DNA of 64,000 nt from Gymnogyps californianus. Its lineage: Eukaryota > Chordata > Aves > Accipitriformes > Cathartidae. Position 1 is the stretch's first letter, and every line of letters begins with the position of its first letter. Positions 11,173 through 23,429 of the stretch are shown one piece after another. A program made the translations under genes and the position numbers. The stretch covers positions 65,854,020 to 65,918,019 of the forward strand of contig NC_059471.1 of NCBI RefSeq assembly GCF_018139145.2, written 5' to 3'. A model generated the notes under the pieces. It was given only the letters and a program-made list of their open reading frames with translations, ran no database searches and was not told the origin of the DNA.

Positions 11173-13184
11173 GGCCCCAGTTTTGCCAAATCCAATGCGC
11201 AGAAGAAAACAAAAGTGGAATTATAGCAGTTAGAGCTTTTTTTCAGTAGGTTTATTCGAGTGAACAGGAGCCTTACACATATAGGTAGTGCTCAGAACCA
11301 TTATTTGCAAGTTACCAAGCAGCACTCAGCAACAAAGATACGATTAGAAGACCCATTGCTCTGGCTGTCAATATCTTGTGAACTTGCTTCAGTTGCCTAA
11401 ACCTAGACAGCTAGGACCATTTGAGACAACTCAGTTTGTCTGAGACATCCTTATGGTGCCGGCAGGTATAATGCAGGAGATATGGAAGACCAACACTGTT
11501 CTGGACCAATGGCTGAGAGCCAGCCTGGAGACCCTCACCCATCTCAAACACATTAGTTGCTTGTTTAGGCAAGCAAGGCAACTAAGTTTGCCTGTTTAGG
11601 CAACTAAATCACACATGCAGATGATCAGCAGGAACAATCCCTGTGGCTTTTGCGGAAAGACTATCTCATGTAGCTCACAGCTTTTTTCTGTAAGAACTGA
11701 TCACAATAGAGTCCAAAGAACATCCTGACTTGTTTATTTAAACACCCTGAAAACGTTCTCTCAGAAAAAAATGGATAAATTTACTTTAGAAAAAAAATTG
11801 TATAAAGTTGTTCTAGTTTCAGGGAAACTGTATAAATAAGCATCTGACTTTTACCTTCTCTCCTTCAAAACCAAAATAAAACAAAAAAAACTCAAACCAA
11901 TTTCCTTTTAAACATTTTATGCCACCCTCATAGTAAATTACATGAAGCCTTGCTGAGGAGCTACACTGTCAACAAATGTGTCACTGCCATGAATCAGTAC
12001 ATTAAAACAGTTAAAACAGGTTTCGGTATAGTGTGGACTGAAGTATCATTTAGATATTTTTAGTTTCTGCACTTCCTGGAAAAGAAACTCTTTTATTTTT
12101 ACTTGTTAATTTTAGAAGAATTTTTTCTATGCCATTAACCATTCAGTCACATAGTTGCTAAAGTTACTCCTTAAATTGTTCATGTTACCCTGCAAGTTTT
12201 TAATTCACCATCTCCCAGCATCTAGCCCATGGCCGCAGCCTGGCAGACAGCTTCATCACAAGTATCATAATTGTTTTTTCTTTCTCACAGACCCTGAACA
12301 CTAGAGTTGTACGACTGTATGAGGTTCTCAAGCTTTCATCAAAACAATACTTTGTCTGCCTTTCATTTGTGTAGCATATTTCAAAAAATGCCATTTAAGC
12401 GTGACAGAGATTTACAAACAATACACGTGAATTAAAACTGATGGAATACTTACTACTACTTTTTCAAAGCCTTCTCAAGGTTTTATGGGCAGTCATGTCT
12501 GTATCAGCCTTGAGTTTGACCTTGCCTGCTGTTGAGAATTGGTCCCCTGCTGTACATACTTTAGGGCTTTATCCGAGCTTGCATTAGGCAACCAAGGTGA
12601 GAAACTTTCTGCAAAGTCTGATTTTTCATTGTGAAACAGAAGACCATGCTCACTTGTGGGGTTTCACTTAGCTGAAGACAGAGAGGTCTGCTCTCTGTTC
12701 GCCGGTGCAGGTGGCAGGAGCAGCTCCCCGTGGAGGGATGTGGGGAATAACGAGTCTCGGCTGGAAAGCTAGCAGGCACAGGGCAGTACATCCCTCACAT
12801 CACATTCAACACCTCTCTCCCCAAAACTATCATCTTGCCAGCTAACGTTACATGACTGAGTAAATGAGCAGAAGCTGATGCCACAGAGAAAACTGAGCGC
12901 TTCTGATGTGCAAAAGAGCATGATCGGTGAACGTGTGCATCAAGGCAAAGGGATCTGAGTCATAAATACATTTCAAAGATATTACACATCTGTTTAAGAT
13001 TCTTCTTTTCCTACCACTGAAATTTTCTTTGCAGGTTTGCACTGAAAGCAGGACTAGCTTCATATAACTACTTTGAGACCTGTGAACACATGTTGATAAA
13101 TTTATGGTAGGGTGCAAAATTAATTTTCTCATAAATTTCTGTTTAATCTGTGCTTTTCTTGAAGGAATATCTATTTAGTAGTTA
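11173..13184. other. Non-coding DNA, no gene seen
   Basis: No coding family or transposon terminus was recognised. A short imperfect repeat of TGTTTAGGCAA occurs at 11562-11572 and 11593-11603, and the first copy lies inside a 7-bp hairpin (TTGCTTG / CAAGCAA, 11557-11576). Confidence 0.5.
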
Positions 13185-13214
13185 AGTATATTGGTAATTT
13201 TTTACCAATATACT
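13185..13214. repeat. Perfect 13-bp hairpin, 4-nt T loop
   Basis: AGTATATTGGTAA and TTACCAATATACT are exact reverse complements separated by TTTT. The stem is too short for a vertebrate pre-miRNA (about 22 bp or more is usual), and no flanking TA duplication marks it as a MITE. It could be a palindromic factor site or a chance hairpin. Confidence 0.85.
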
Positions 13215-15019
13215 GTAACACTGTCTTCAAGATTATTGTTTTCCATTTGTAAATCAGTGTTTGTAGGACATTTGGCAACATACACTCTTTGCCCAAGACA
13301 ATGTGATGACTTTGTTGAAGCTACACATGAATTCTTTCTTTGGCTATTGTAAATGTTTATTAAACAAGTTATTCAAATGCAGCATGTATCCTCAATCGTC
13401 TTATATGTTCCAAATATTGTAGAGCCAAAATCCATGTGAAGGATTGATAGGGCTCTGATTTATTAAGCTGCCTACACCTGTCCCTAATTTTACAACAAGG
13501 ATAGTTACATGGGCCCTTACAGAACTCAAGCTTAAGTTCTCTAGGACTCAGAGCAAAGTTATTTGACTGTAACTTTTTAAAGCACAAATAACTCAGATTG
13601 TGTGCAAGTCAGGAGTCAGTACTGCTAACATCACTCCTGCCAAGCACCAGCTCATCCCACAAGATGTATTGGCAAAACTGCTCTTGATCTACAGATACAG
13701 TACAGCACAAACAAGGGTAGCAGACTGTATTTTTGTGGATAAATGGCTTATCAGTTTAATTGTCATTTTGAGCTTTGAATTTTGGTTGATCGCTACTTCT
13801 ACCTGCAACTAGCTCAGCCTTTCAAAAGATGAGTGGATATAATGGTTTTGACCCATGTTTATTTTCTTAATATTTCCAGTGACTGAATGTTTTGAGACAG
13901 AGGGTTTATTTCATTACCTTTTATTCTCAGTTAATTTTTAATACTACCATAATTATAACATATAATCTGTGGGCTTGTTTTGTATTAGTAGAAGTACTAA
14001 ACACTCCTCTGGAAACACTTGCGTTAGGACTCTAAGAAACAAATGACTTAAGAGATCTCTTACTTCAGTATCATATTCTATAACACAGTGTTACCTGGAG
14101 AAATATGACTATTCAGAAATACAGACATAGTTTACAGAGCTTTTACTTGTTAGCTTTTAAACATCATTCTGTGTTTTCATGTTTTAAAGTCTCTGAACTA
14201 TATTAGGAAATACATTGCAGTGATGGAAAAAGATTGAGAGTTGCAAATCTAACAGAGTTAATCTGTATACTTTAATGGAAGTAATGATAAAAAGAAATAA
14301 GACATTTTATTCCAGGAGTTATAATAAATGTATTTTTCTATATTCTATAATCTATTACTTCAGTGTAATGGCTTTAGCACTCAGAAAGTGTCTGAGTTAA
14401 TAGTTCTGTAAATCCAGTTTTTTACCGATTTAACTCTTTGAATCATATGCAATTAGAGCTTTTTTTGTTAGATTTTAATTGTTTGCTCTTTATAGACTGT
14501 TCCTGTAAGTTGCTTATTACTTTAAGAAAAAATATAGGGCCCCTTTTAGGTCAAGTTTAATAGAAAACACTGATAGCTTTTTATTCCAGAAGTAATGGAA
14601 CAGATACATATATATCACAACATGAAATAAAATAACTCCATAAACATAAAACTGGAAACATATATCTGTACTTCACTGATGTTGGTTAGAAGGCTTGCAC
14701 ATGATGCCCGTGTCTTGTAATGCAGAATTTCGACAAGTACATAAATACCTGACTATCTCATCATGTTCCATCTCACTGCTCTTCCTTTTGCCAAACCTAA
14801 TTTATTACTGGTCATTTCTAAGAGCTCTCATATTTTTCACTAACCTTTATCACTTCTAAAAAGTCTCTGGAAGCAGGAAGCCTGATATTTTCTAAAAAAA
14901 TGCAATTCCCGTCACAGTAGGAAGGCCTTGACATTGCAAAATGCCTAGTACCTCCTCTTAGGCATCAAACTCCGTCAGTCCCCATCAATCCAAGTAGTCT
15001 TATGAGGTGGTTCTCCTGA
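13215..15019. other. AT-rich non-coding DNA
   Basis: No coding or repeat family was recognised. The open frames at 13369-13587 and 13600-13812 lack any recognisable feature. Confidence 0.55.
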
Positions 15020-15150
15020 GTATTTGTTGTGGTTTAACCCCAGCCAGCAACTAAGCCCCACACAGCCACTCGCTCGCTCCCCCCTGGTGGGATGGGGGAG
15101 AGAATTGGAAGAGTAAAAGTGAGAAAACTCGTCAGCTGAGATAAAGACAG

Positions 15151-15156
15151 TTTAAT
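15151..15156 (-). terminator. LTR polyadenylation signal
   Basis: ATTAAA on the minus strand, about 180 bases downstream of the predicted start, is where the R/U5 boundary signal of an LTR is expected. It supports the minus-strand orientation of the element. Confidence 0.5.
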
Positions 15157-15337
15157 AGGTAAAGCAAAAGCCACGCACGCAAGCAAAACAAACCAAGGAA
15201 TTCATTCACCACTTCCCATCGGCAGGCAGGTGTTCAGCCATCTCCAGGAAAGCAGGGCTCCATCACGCGTAACAGTTACTTGGGAAGACAAACGCCATCA
15301 CTCCGAACGTCCCCCCCTTCCTTCTTCTTTCCCCAGC

Positions 15338-15360
15338 CTTATATGCTGAGCATGATGTCA
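15338..15360 (-). promoter_or_regulatory. LTR core promoter: TATA box with CRE/AP-1-like site
   Basis: Read on the minus strand, TGACATCA (15353-15360) lies just upstream of a TATAAG box (15338-15343) within the U3 part of the solo LTR. The order and spacing fit a retroviral core promoter. Transcription would start roughly 25-30 bases further on and run toward lower coordinates. Current activity is unknown. Confidence 0.55.
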
Positions 15361-15623
15361 TATGGTATGGAATATCCCTTTGGTCAGTTGGGGTCAGCTG
15401 TCCCAGCTGTGTCCCCTCCCAGCCTCTTGTGCACCCCCAGCCTACTCGCTGGTGGGGTGGTGTGAGAAGCAGAAAAGGCCTTGACTCTGTGTAAGCACTG
15501 CTCAGCAGTAACAAAAACATCCCTGTATGATCAACACTGTTTCCAGCACAAATCCAAAACATAGCCCATACTAGCTACTAGGAAGAAAATTAACTCTAAC
15601 CCAGCCAAAATCAGGACGGTATT

Positions 15624-16355
15624 CTCCATGTCTTTGGCTTGAGCCACCTTCTTCAGGATGGACCTTCTGCACCGAGCTTCAAGTCTGAAGCCTGAAATGC
15701 CAGGGGCAGTTTCTTTGGGCTGTTTATCCAGTCCTACATGGTCCGTGCCTCAAGTTATTTTGTTTATTTGTTTGTTTTCCACCAATGTAAAATACTTCAG
15801 TTGCATCTTCTGAATAGTTGCACCTCATCAGATCTGCCATTTTGTGTAAAGGAAGAAAAAAACATGTTAAAAAAACCCTAGCCATTGGAGAAATATTTCG
15901 ACTATACGTATTTGTTTTTATTTAGGTGACCTATATGATGTTGCAAGTTGTCCTTTCCAAGAGGACAAAGAGCTTTGGAAATGTCGGTGCCTTTTATGGC
16001 TCTATAGGGTTACGTCTGTTTTGTGTATACGCGCACACACACTCTCACATACACCGAAGAGAGGAAGTCATTTTATTTTACACAAATCAGCTACTTAAAG
16101 TAAATTGAGATATATAGAATTTACCAATGAAATGAGTGATTTGATGTGAATAAAAGAGGTGGTGTGTTGTAAATCAGTACTGACAGCCAAATGGGAAAAA
16201 TTGACAGAGCACTGTAATCACTCCCAACATCCACTGAAGTTATTGATCCAAAACCTCTATAATCCCCTTCACATAACACAAGCAATTTCATATAATACCT
16301 GTAATAACAGTGCATTCAAACTCAAGTAGCCATCAGAAGCTTTGTATCTAATGGC
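15624..16355. other. Non-coding DNA, no gene seen
   Basis: This is the flank between the solo LTR and the candidate regulatory block. It includes a short CA-rich stretch near 16030. No coding family was recognised. Confidence 0.5.
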
Positions 16356-16359
16356 GAAG

Positions 16360-17240
16360 CAGGCCTCTGCTGAGTAAGTGTAACAACTAGAGCACAAAAA
16401 CGCCGATGACTCTTGCCTTTCATAGGTAGCGGTCTGCGATAAGAGCTAGTTCAGAAGATAAACAGTTCCTAACGCCAAGGAAAATGAGCTATTAATTGCC
16501 CACTCGCTAAATACGTTGTAAAGGCCCTAAAGCCCTGGGTGCAAAACGGGGAGAACGTAAGCGGGATTTGGGGACTGATAACGCCCCGGGCGCTATCCAC
16601 ACAGCAGCTATCTGATGTTAATTACAAGAGGGGAAGGAGGGCTGAGAGGTATTTAGCTGCCGGGTCATTACATCCTTCCCAGGTGTTTTTCCCATGAAAT
16701 GTTCCACCAGTTTTACAAGCTCCTTCTCTGGCTGATGGATTATTCCACCGCCTTATCAAAGCTTTGCCAGCTCCTCATTAATATATAGAGTGAGCGGCAC
16801 GATTCTATATATCATTGTCTTCTTCTCGGGGAGGGCTAATCAGTCAGGCATTATCAGCCCGTCAGCAGAAGGCAGGCAATCAGGCCTGACAGCGGAGAAT
16901 CATGGGAGAGCAGGGAAGGTTAAATGAGGCTGACAGTTGTGATAATGATGATTATACTATAAATTAAGATATGATGATAAAGGAGAATAAAAGACACAAT
17001 CTGAAGCAATATTTGGTTTAACATGTCTCTCTTTTTCGGTACTGTTAAATGGCCATAACATTTATCACGCCGAACAAGAATGGACATTTAACTACCATGA
17101 TAAAATAGGACAGCATCAGATTGAAAACCCAACAAGTTGTGATTATTGTGTCAGGCACTTTTCCACTGGTTGAAAAAACTGGAGATAGAGCATATGTTAT
17201 AATCATTCATGCATTATTCTGCAGAATGAAAAGAAAATAG
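16360..17240. promoter_or_regulatory. Candidate conserved non-coding element / developmental enhancer
   Basis: About 880 bases without stable open frames, simple repeats or recognisable transposon words. Composition is balanced and the motif density is unusual. Between 16381 and 16600 there are 13 CpGs in 220 bases, against near absence in neighbouring DNA. Homeodomain-type words are frequent (TTAATTAC, CATTAATA, TGATTATAC, CATTTATCACG). A TCF/LEF-type ATCAAAG lies at 16755-16761. Inverted repeats occur at 16781-16789/16804-16812 and at 16843-16849/16884-16890. This texture is typical of deeply conserved vertebrate enhancers, but conservation itself cannot be seen in one sequence. Boundaries are by eye. 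Confidence 0.5.
16781..16812. repeat. Inverted repeat of TATA-like arms inside the candidate enhancer
   Basis: ATATATAGA at 16781-16789 and TCTATATAT at 16804-16812 are exact 9-bp reverse complements around a 14-base spacer containing GAGCGGCACGA. Two TATA-like words therefore face each other. It may be a bidirectional initiation site, a MEF2-like AT-rich pair or chance. Confidence 0.6.
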
Positions 17241-20080
17241 ATCTATTTTAGAAATGTCTTCCAGACTTCTAGATTAAAAAAAAAAAAAAAAATCCAAAAG
17301 GAAAAAATTAATATAGTCTCCTGCTTCCAAGATCATTTTTATCAATGAAACTATAGGAAGCTAAGTGATAGTTCCTCTCCGCCACCTCCTCATAACAAAT
17401 GTGTGTATTTATTAGGATGGATTTGGAGGATTTGGAACTGTTTCACCATTAGTCTCTTATTAGGCAAAACACTGTAAATGAAATTACAGAACATCAACAC
17501 CTCATTTTTAAAGATTACTTTGTTGTCAGTTGGTAAAAATAAGTAGGTTCACACAGGTGAAATCAAATAAGAATTGGCATGGTTTGACTGTGGGAATATA
17601 TGCAATAGTGTGGACTTCATGCAACTATTTGGTTGTTTGCTTAGATGGATAGATGACATATGTATCATTTGTTTATGATGTTTATGTCTAGGATGCTTAG
17701 CAATCCTAAATAAACATCATTGGACTGTGAGAATGAGAATGATGCTGATTAGCACAGTTTATGCAGTGTCCCAGCCCCTGTGCATCTACATGCGGTAAGT
17801 CAGGACAGCCAGACCAGGCTGAACAGCGTGGGTGTGCTTGCCATGTACTGAAAGGAAGGAAAAGTTTGGAAGGGAAAGCGTAACACCTCCTTTTTGGAAA
17901 ACCATACATTTTAGAATAAGTTGAACCCAAGCGTCCTGTATGTCTGCAAATAACCACTCTGCTTCCTGCAGATATGCTAAAGAAATTATTATCTATATAC
18001 ATAGAGATCTTTGTATAAAACAAAAGTTTATGATTGATACAAGTATATCATTTCTGTGTTCATAGAGCTGACCATGCTCCTATTGTATAGGCAAAACCTC
18101 AGACCAAGCCAATGTTGTAAAGCTATACTCTTAATAACTGTTTTGTACATGAATACCTGAGTATATTTTTGTATAACGCACTCATATGTCATGCATCTCT
18201 ATCTATGATATGCTTGCAAGTCCTTCAATTACCAAATATGTGCAAGGAGATAATAATTTTATAAATCACTATTATTTTTTTGCTACCTGATGGGTGCAAA
18301 TGGAGCTTTTGTGTTAGACATAGAAGAAGAAATAAACTTCAATTAGTGTATGCCGTATCACAGTGATGGTGCAGGAGAGAGAAACAAATATTTTAAAAGT
18401 TCATAGCTTTATTTTCTCCATCTCTCCTTTATCATCTCAGACTGGGAAGTATTCTCAGTATAAAAGCTGATTATTAATTGTAGAAGTGGTTGAGATGACT
18501 GTGCAAGTCACAGACACAATGATTTGCTTTATAAATTAAACAAAGTTAGTCCACATCAAGCCTCCCATGAAACACGACTTCTCTGGAAGCTGCTCAGACA
18601 CTACGGTGATGGCAGTCACTTAAGTGCCCTAGACAAACAGAAATCTTTGCTGTGATTATAGTGATTACCTTTTCCACAGTGACTGACTCAATGGAAATAA
18701 AACCAGAGCTATTTTGTAGCAGGTAAAAAAAAAAACCCACAACCAAAAAAAAGCCACCTTGAGACGACTGCTGTAGTATTGTTTTTCACTGGAAATGGCC
18801 TATTGTCTAATGCACTTTAGAACAGTATTTTTATTATTTGATCAGTTCGATTTACCAGAGTAGTGAAAATTGCACACATTCCTCTCATACAGATGTAAAG
18901 GAAGGAACACAGAGGAGTTTATAAACCTGACAGTCTGTAATGGAAATGCTTATGCAACCAGCACTCTCTGACTGTGCAGTCTGCTTTTCAGAAAAACCCA
19001 AAGATATTCATTATTAGAGGACAAGGCAAGAGCGTGGAAAAATACAAAGAAAGAAATGTGGTCAAATGGAGTATCCTAATGCAGCATCCTATGCTTTATT
19101 TGTGTTTCTTTTCTGTAATGATACACAGCACTTTGCCTTGTTTCAATTTGAAACATGTTATTGCATCTGAATAAAATCACTAGAGTTCTTCGTGAAGACA
19201 GGGATTCTGTTCTGCTATTTATCCTCCCTAAGATCAGGGTTTTATTAAAGGAGTAACCCTGCTTCAGAGACTTTCTCACTAGCTTGTTCCATCAATTCAA
19301 GTGCATGCTGAAGATATATTTGCAGGCCTTCAGTCCAATAAACCAGCAGGTTTTAGTGATATAATATATTTCTTCTAAGAGGCAGAGAGGGGATAAGCCT
19401 GGTGCAATCAGGAAAGAGGGAGGAGACCAGTGCAAAGATTATGACTACGTATTTTAGGGAGATCCACTGCTAGAGTCAAGACACTCTGTGCAGGAGCAGA
19501 TTCAACTTGTGTTCTTAGAAAATGGTGATAAAATACAACATCCCCCCCCTTCCTGCCCCAGCTGTAGCTAATCTGAAAATAAAACAAAGTTATTAGGTGG
19601 TTTGGTTGAGGAGATGTGTGTTCAAAAACCAAGTTTTTTTCCAAGCCTTTATTCATTTGCTGAGTTGTGGAGCTCGTAACATCTGCTGGGATAAATATCA
19701 CTTACTGCCCTCAGAAGTCCCATGTAGGCAATGACCAAACCGAGATTCAGCTCAAGGCGCATCAGGATAAGCTGCAAATTTCTTACGGGGAAATAGTAAC
19801 TCCACTGAATTCAGCTGGGATTTTGCGATTAACTGTGGTGCAGCTAGGGTTTCTTCTGTGGAGATTTTAACAGGTGTGGGCACACATCGTTGGTGCCTGG
19901 ATACTAAGAATGGGGATTCTTTGTCTTCCTTCCAACTTCTTCTTTCCTCTCTTTCCCCTCCTACCCCCCCTTAACGGTCCAAGCATACAGAGCGTACCCC
20001 CACGGTAGATGGCCACTGCTAATGCCAGCCAAGTCTGAAATGCTTAGCTGAGACTCATTAGTCTTGTTGTAAAAATGCAA
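17241..20080. other. Non-coding DNA, no gene seen
   Basis: Contains a 17-base A run at 17276-17292. The open frames here (for example 17706-18023 minus and 19408-19701 minus) have no recognisable domain. No transposon terminus was seen. Confidence 0.5.
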
Positions 20081-21700
20081 TTGGATGTGTGGTTTATCAT
20101 TTGGAGGTAAGGTTCTAATTTTGGCACATAGGAGGCTGCAGGCAGGAAAATATCTTGTTCCTTATTCCATTTTATTAACTTTGTTTTGTTCGCTTGAGCC
20201 TAGTACTGTGTTAGACTTTGAATAATCACAGCTGTACAGGTAGCTCCAGTGGAGTGAATGAGAGGCTTTTTCAAGGGCTCTGCTCCCTGCAGAAATGATT
20301 TGTACCTCTGCCTGATTGTCACTAACAGAAAATGAGAAATAGGAACATTCAATGCAAAGTAATGTGTTCTGTACAATTACTGGATTAATAATTTTATTCC
20401 ATTACTGTGTGGGGAGAGAGGACATCAGGTTGAAGATCTGCAATTCTAGTATATTTCTAAGCGTCCTGTTAAGAGAGTGAGCAAGGGTCAGGAAACTTAA
20501 TTATGCCATAACTAGATAGAAATTGCCAAGTGATAAAAAGAAACATCCAGCCAGATTCAGCAGGAAATTACAGCTTTAATAATATAGCATAATGCCTACT
20601 TCTATACAATTATTGGAGAGACCCTGAATGATTTTAAATAACAGGCTTGGTTTTCCAGTAACGACAGGGGAAAAAAAAATCTGAAAATGACATTTTGCAT
20701 TTTGCTGTAAATATTTTTCTGAGGTTTTGGGGGTGTTTTTTTGAAAGATTAAATTATCAAAAATCACATATTTACTCTTGGTAATGTGAAAATGCTATTA
20801 TTCGGAAATAAGAGAAAGGTTATATTTATGGAGGAATTTATATTTGTGGAAATTAAGCCTGTGGAATCATACTTTTGGTCTATTGTGCTTCTGTATTGTA
20901 TTTGTAATTTCGAAATGAAAAAGCAAAGTGCACTGAAATTTATATGAAAAACTTAGGACTGAGTGTTTTTGTTTTATGATCCCAGTTTTTTCCACACTAG
21001 GACCATGTTTGTGTCCAATATCTCCCCGGATGGTATTATTTCAATAAAATGCTTATGAACAGATTAAAGATGCATTTGCATGCTGATACAGGATTTCCGT
21101 ATAATTTTGTAGTCTTTAGGAAAGATTAAAAAAAATACTATTTTAGCATAAACAAAACTCTTCATCCTAATGAGAAGCAGCTCTTTTTTTTCTTTCCCCT
21201 CCCAGATGAAATAGGATATTTTAAATATTAAACTCTTATCACCTTCGTAAACACTGCATGTGATATTAAAGCCTTTTGCAATATACGTGCATGTGTTTGT
21301 CCATTTATTTCTAATGTAAGAAGGAAAAGTCATTTCTGGTGCTAACCCAGGAGAGCCCAGCATTTCATTTTGTATTCTGAGGATGCAGATTAATCAACCT
21401 GACTCTCTTACCCAGGGCTAGCCATTCTGCCTAGAAATCTGCATATCTGCATATTACTGTTCTTCCCTGAATTTAATTTCCTACAGGAGCTGATATTAAT
21501 CACTCTGTTTAAACAGAGGGGATTTGGGGTCTATACAAATACGACAGTTTTTTATGGAAGTTGTAGAATATTTTCTCCTCTTTCATTATTATTTAAAGAG
21601 ACAATAGTGTGGTGCTTTAAAGCAAACTATAGGAGATTATTTTTGTTTATTGGAGCTCATATATATTTAGTTTAGATTTTAATCATAAAATATGGTGCAC
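20081..21700. promoter_or_regulatory. Repeat-free block, weak candidate regulatory DNA
   Basis: No transposon words were recognised. It contains stretches rich in TAAT, ATTA and AT-rich octamer-like words (around 20340-20420 and 20760-20950, and the GCATATCTGCATATTA region near 21440), similar in texture to conserved non-coding DNA. No open frame over 99 codons. The assignment rests only on sequence texture and needs alignment evidence. Confidence 0.25.
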
Positions 21701-21906
21701 CGAGAAAACTGTTTTACATTTTTCCTTCCAGAGTCTGCCTTCCCTGCCAAGAAAATTCCTCCAGGTTTCATTGCGTATGATGGAAGAGAGTTGGGCCATG
21801 CGTGTCTCAAATACATCCTAGCTGAGAAAGTTTATTTAAACCCTTTTTTTAAACCCCATACTGATTTCGTTGCCTGAGTACCAAGCATCACGCAAGCAGG
21901 CGAGCA

Positions 21907-21985
21907 TTCCTACACCCCTGTTTTGCAGCTGGTGAACCCAGGCAGAGAAACGTGGTTGACTTGTCGGGTCGCCACTGAAATCCAC
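21907..21985 (-). mobile_element. Probable MIR-type SINE relic (reverse orientation)
   Basis: The plus strand CCCCTGTTTTGCAGCTGGTG, then AACCCAGGCAGAGAAACG and TTGACTTGTCGGGTC, parallels the reverse MIR core (CCCATTTTACAGATGAGGAA, ACTGAGGCACAGAG, GTGACTTGCCCAAGGTC). Divergence is high, so this is a moderate call. Confidence 0.45.
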
Positions 21986-23425
21986 AAGCCAGATGCAGAT
22001 CTTCTCATGGATTTCAGCGGCCCCACGTCCTCTCCAGGTGCCTGGGGAAGCACCCGAGGAGCTGCAACACTGTCACCAAGGGGTGGGAGGAGGACATTAG
22101 CTGGTAGGCTGTCCCCCTGTCCTTTGCCAGGTAAATCTGTGTCTACGCAAAGCCACCAGCCCTGTCTGCGCGTGGTCACAAATTTTGGTCAAACAGGGAA
22201 TCCTCATGGCCGGTAACTCCTTGTTGTCTCCAGGTGAGAACAAAGACAATTTCATGAAGGCGGTGGCAGCAATGCCTTCGCTGTCGTACCTTAAAGCCCC
22301 CTCCATATTTTGTGTTTGAAAGTGGAGAACAATGAACTGTCACTGTGTGACTCCACTGATGTCAAGCGTATTGTATCAGGCAGAAATTCGGTCCAATCCG
22401 TCTGTCCCTCAGCCAGTATTACTTGGCATATTTTAGTTTGGCTGCCTAGAGTGCAGTTATGGTCCAAGCACAAACAACTCAGAAGAACAACATGCTTGGA
22501 AATATGTGCCTGCATACCCCAGGAGTCTCTGCCAGCTGGAAAAACAGAGCAGACATCAGTTACTGACTAGATATACTGCCCTTGTTAAAAAACGAAGCTG
22601 CCATCCAGGTTTTTGTTAAAATTTACACCCTGGCCTATTGTGGCACTCCAGGTTAATTTGAATTGGCACCTCCCTTGCAGAGCTCTCTGATGCAGCTCTG
22701 AAAAACATGAGGCTTTTTTTTTTTGTAAGGCTGGGCTTTTTCATAGGAAACCCCAGCCTCCTCTCAAGCAGGTGCTTTTCTGTCTATCATTTACATACCC
22801 CAAAACTTCATGAGAAGAGATCCAACATTGTATCCTTCTTGCTTTCTCTATCAAGGAATACATACAAGCTTCGAGTCAGGGAAAAATTCAAACACAGAAT
22901 TGCTGACTGTTTTCCAGTCAACACGAGTACAGAACAGGTATAATACTGAGTAAATTTTCACCTAAGTTGTGATGGAGACTTGTTCCTTTATTTGCAGAGG
23001 TTAAACAACAGGTTTTTAACCAGATATGGTCTGGATTCTATCCGAGCTCCTGGTTCTGCAAATCCTTGTGTTACAATTCCCAGAGAGGTTATGTCGCCAG
23101 CAGTTTCACTGGGTCTGCTTGGGCAAGTAAATCGGGGTGCCACAATGTACAATCAAGGCAGGTATTTGTAACTGATAAAAAGTCGTAGCGATTTTTTTTT
23201 TTTCATTTCTGACCTAAAACTGAATGTGAGGTTGATCTAAATATTTTTTCTTTTTCTACAAATTTCATCTGGTTTTAGAAATGCTTTCCTGTTTCAGAAA
23301 ACTTTCATAATAACGTAAAAAAATACCCAGTCTTTGTGACTAACCCAAGATTTTCTGGAGGATTTATTAGCAAAGGTCTTGGCATCACTGTGAAGAGATT
23401 ACTGGTATTCATATCGTTCTTCCTG
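21986..23425. other. Non-coding DNA, no gene seen
   Basis: Moderately GC-rich start (to about 22250) with several overlapping short open frames on both strands, the mark of few stop codons and not of coding. No family was recognised. Confidence 0.5.
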
Positions 23426-23429
23426 AACA

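Larger units (their letters stand above)
15020..15623 (-). mobile_element. Solo LTR of an avian endogenous retrovirus with 5-bp target duplication
   Basis: The LTR spans 15025-15618 (594 bp) between identical GTATT pentamers at 15020-15024 and 15619-15623, the target-site duplication. On the plus strand it begins TGTTGTGGTTTAACCCC and ends CCAGCCAAAATCAGGACG. The expected terminal CA reads CG, one substitution. Transcription signals read on the minus strand: TATAAG at 15338-15343 and ATTAAA at 15151-15156 in the order U3, R, U5. No gag, pol or env sequence adjoins it, so it is the product of recombination between two LTRs. This LTR type is familiar from bird genomes. A 5-bp duplication is usual for ERVL-type elements but does not assign the class by itself. 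Overlapping open frames of 61-99 codons are not genes. Confidence 0.88.

Noticed and set aside
15263..15562. Open frames of 61-99 codons inside the LTR
   Set aside because: They lie in U3/R of a solo LTR and carry no retroviral protein feature; shadows only.
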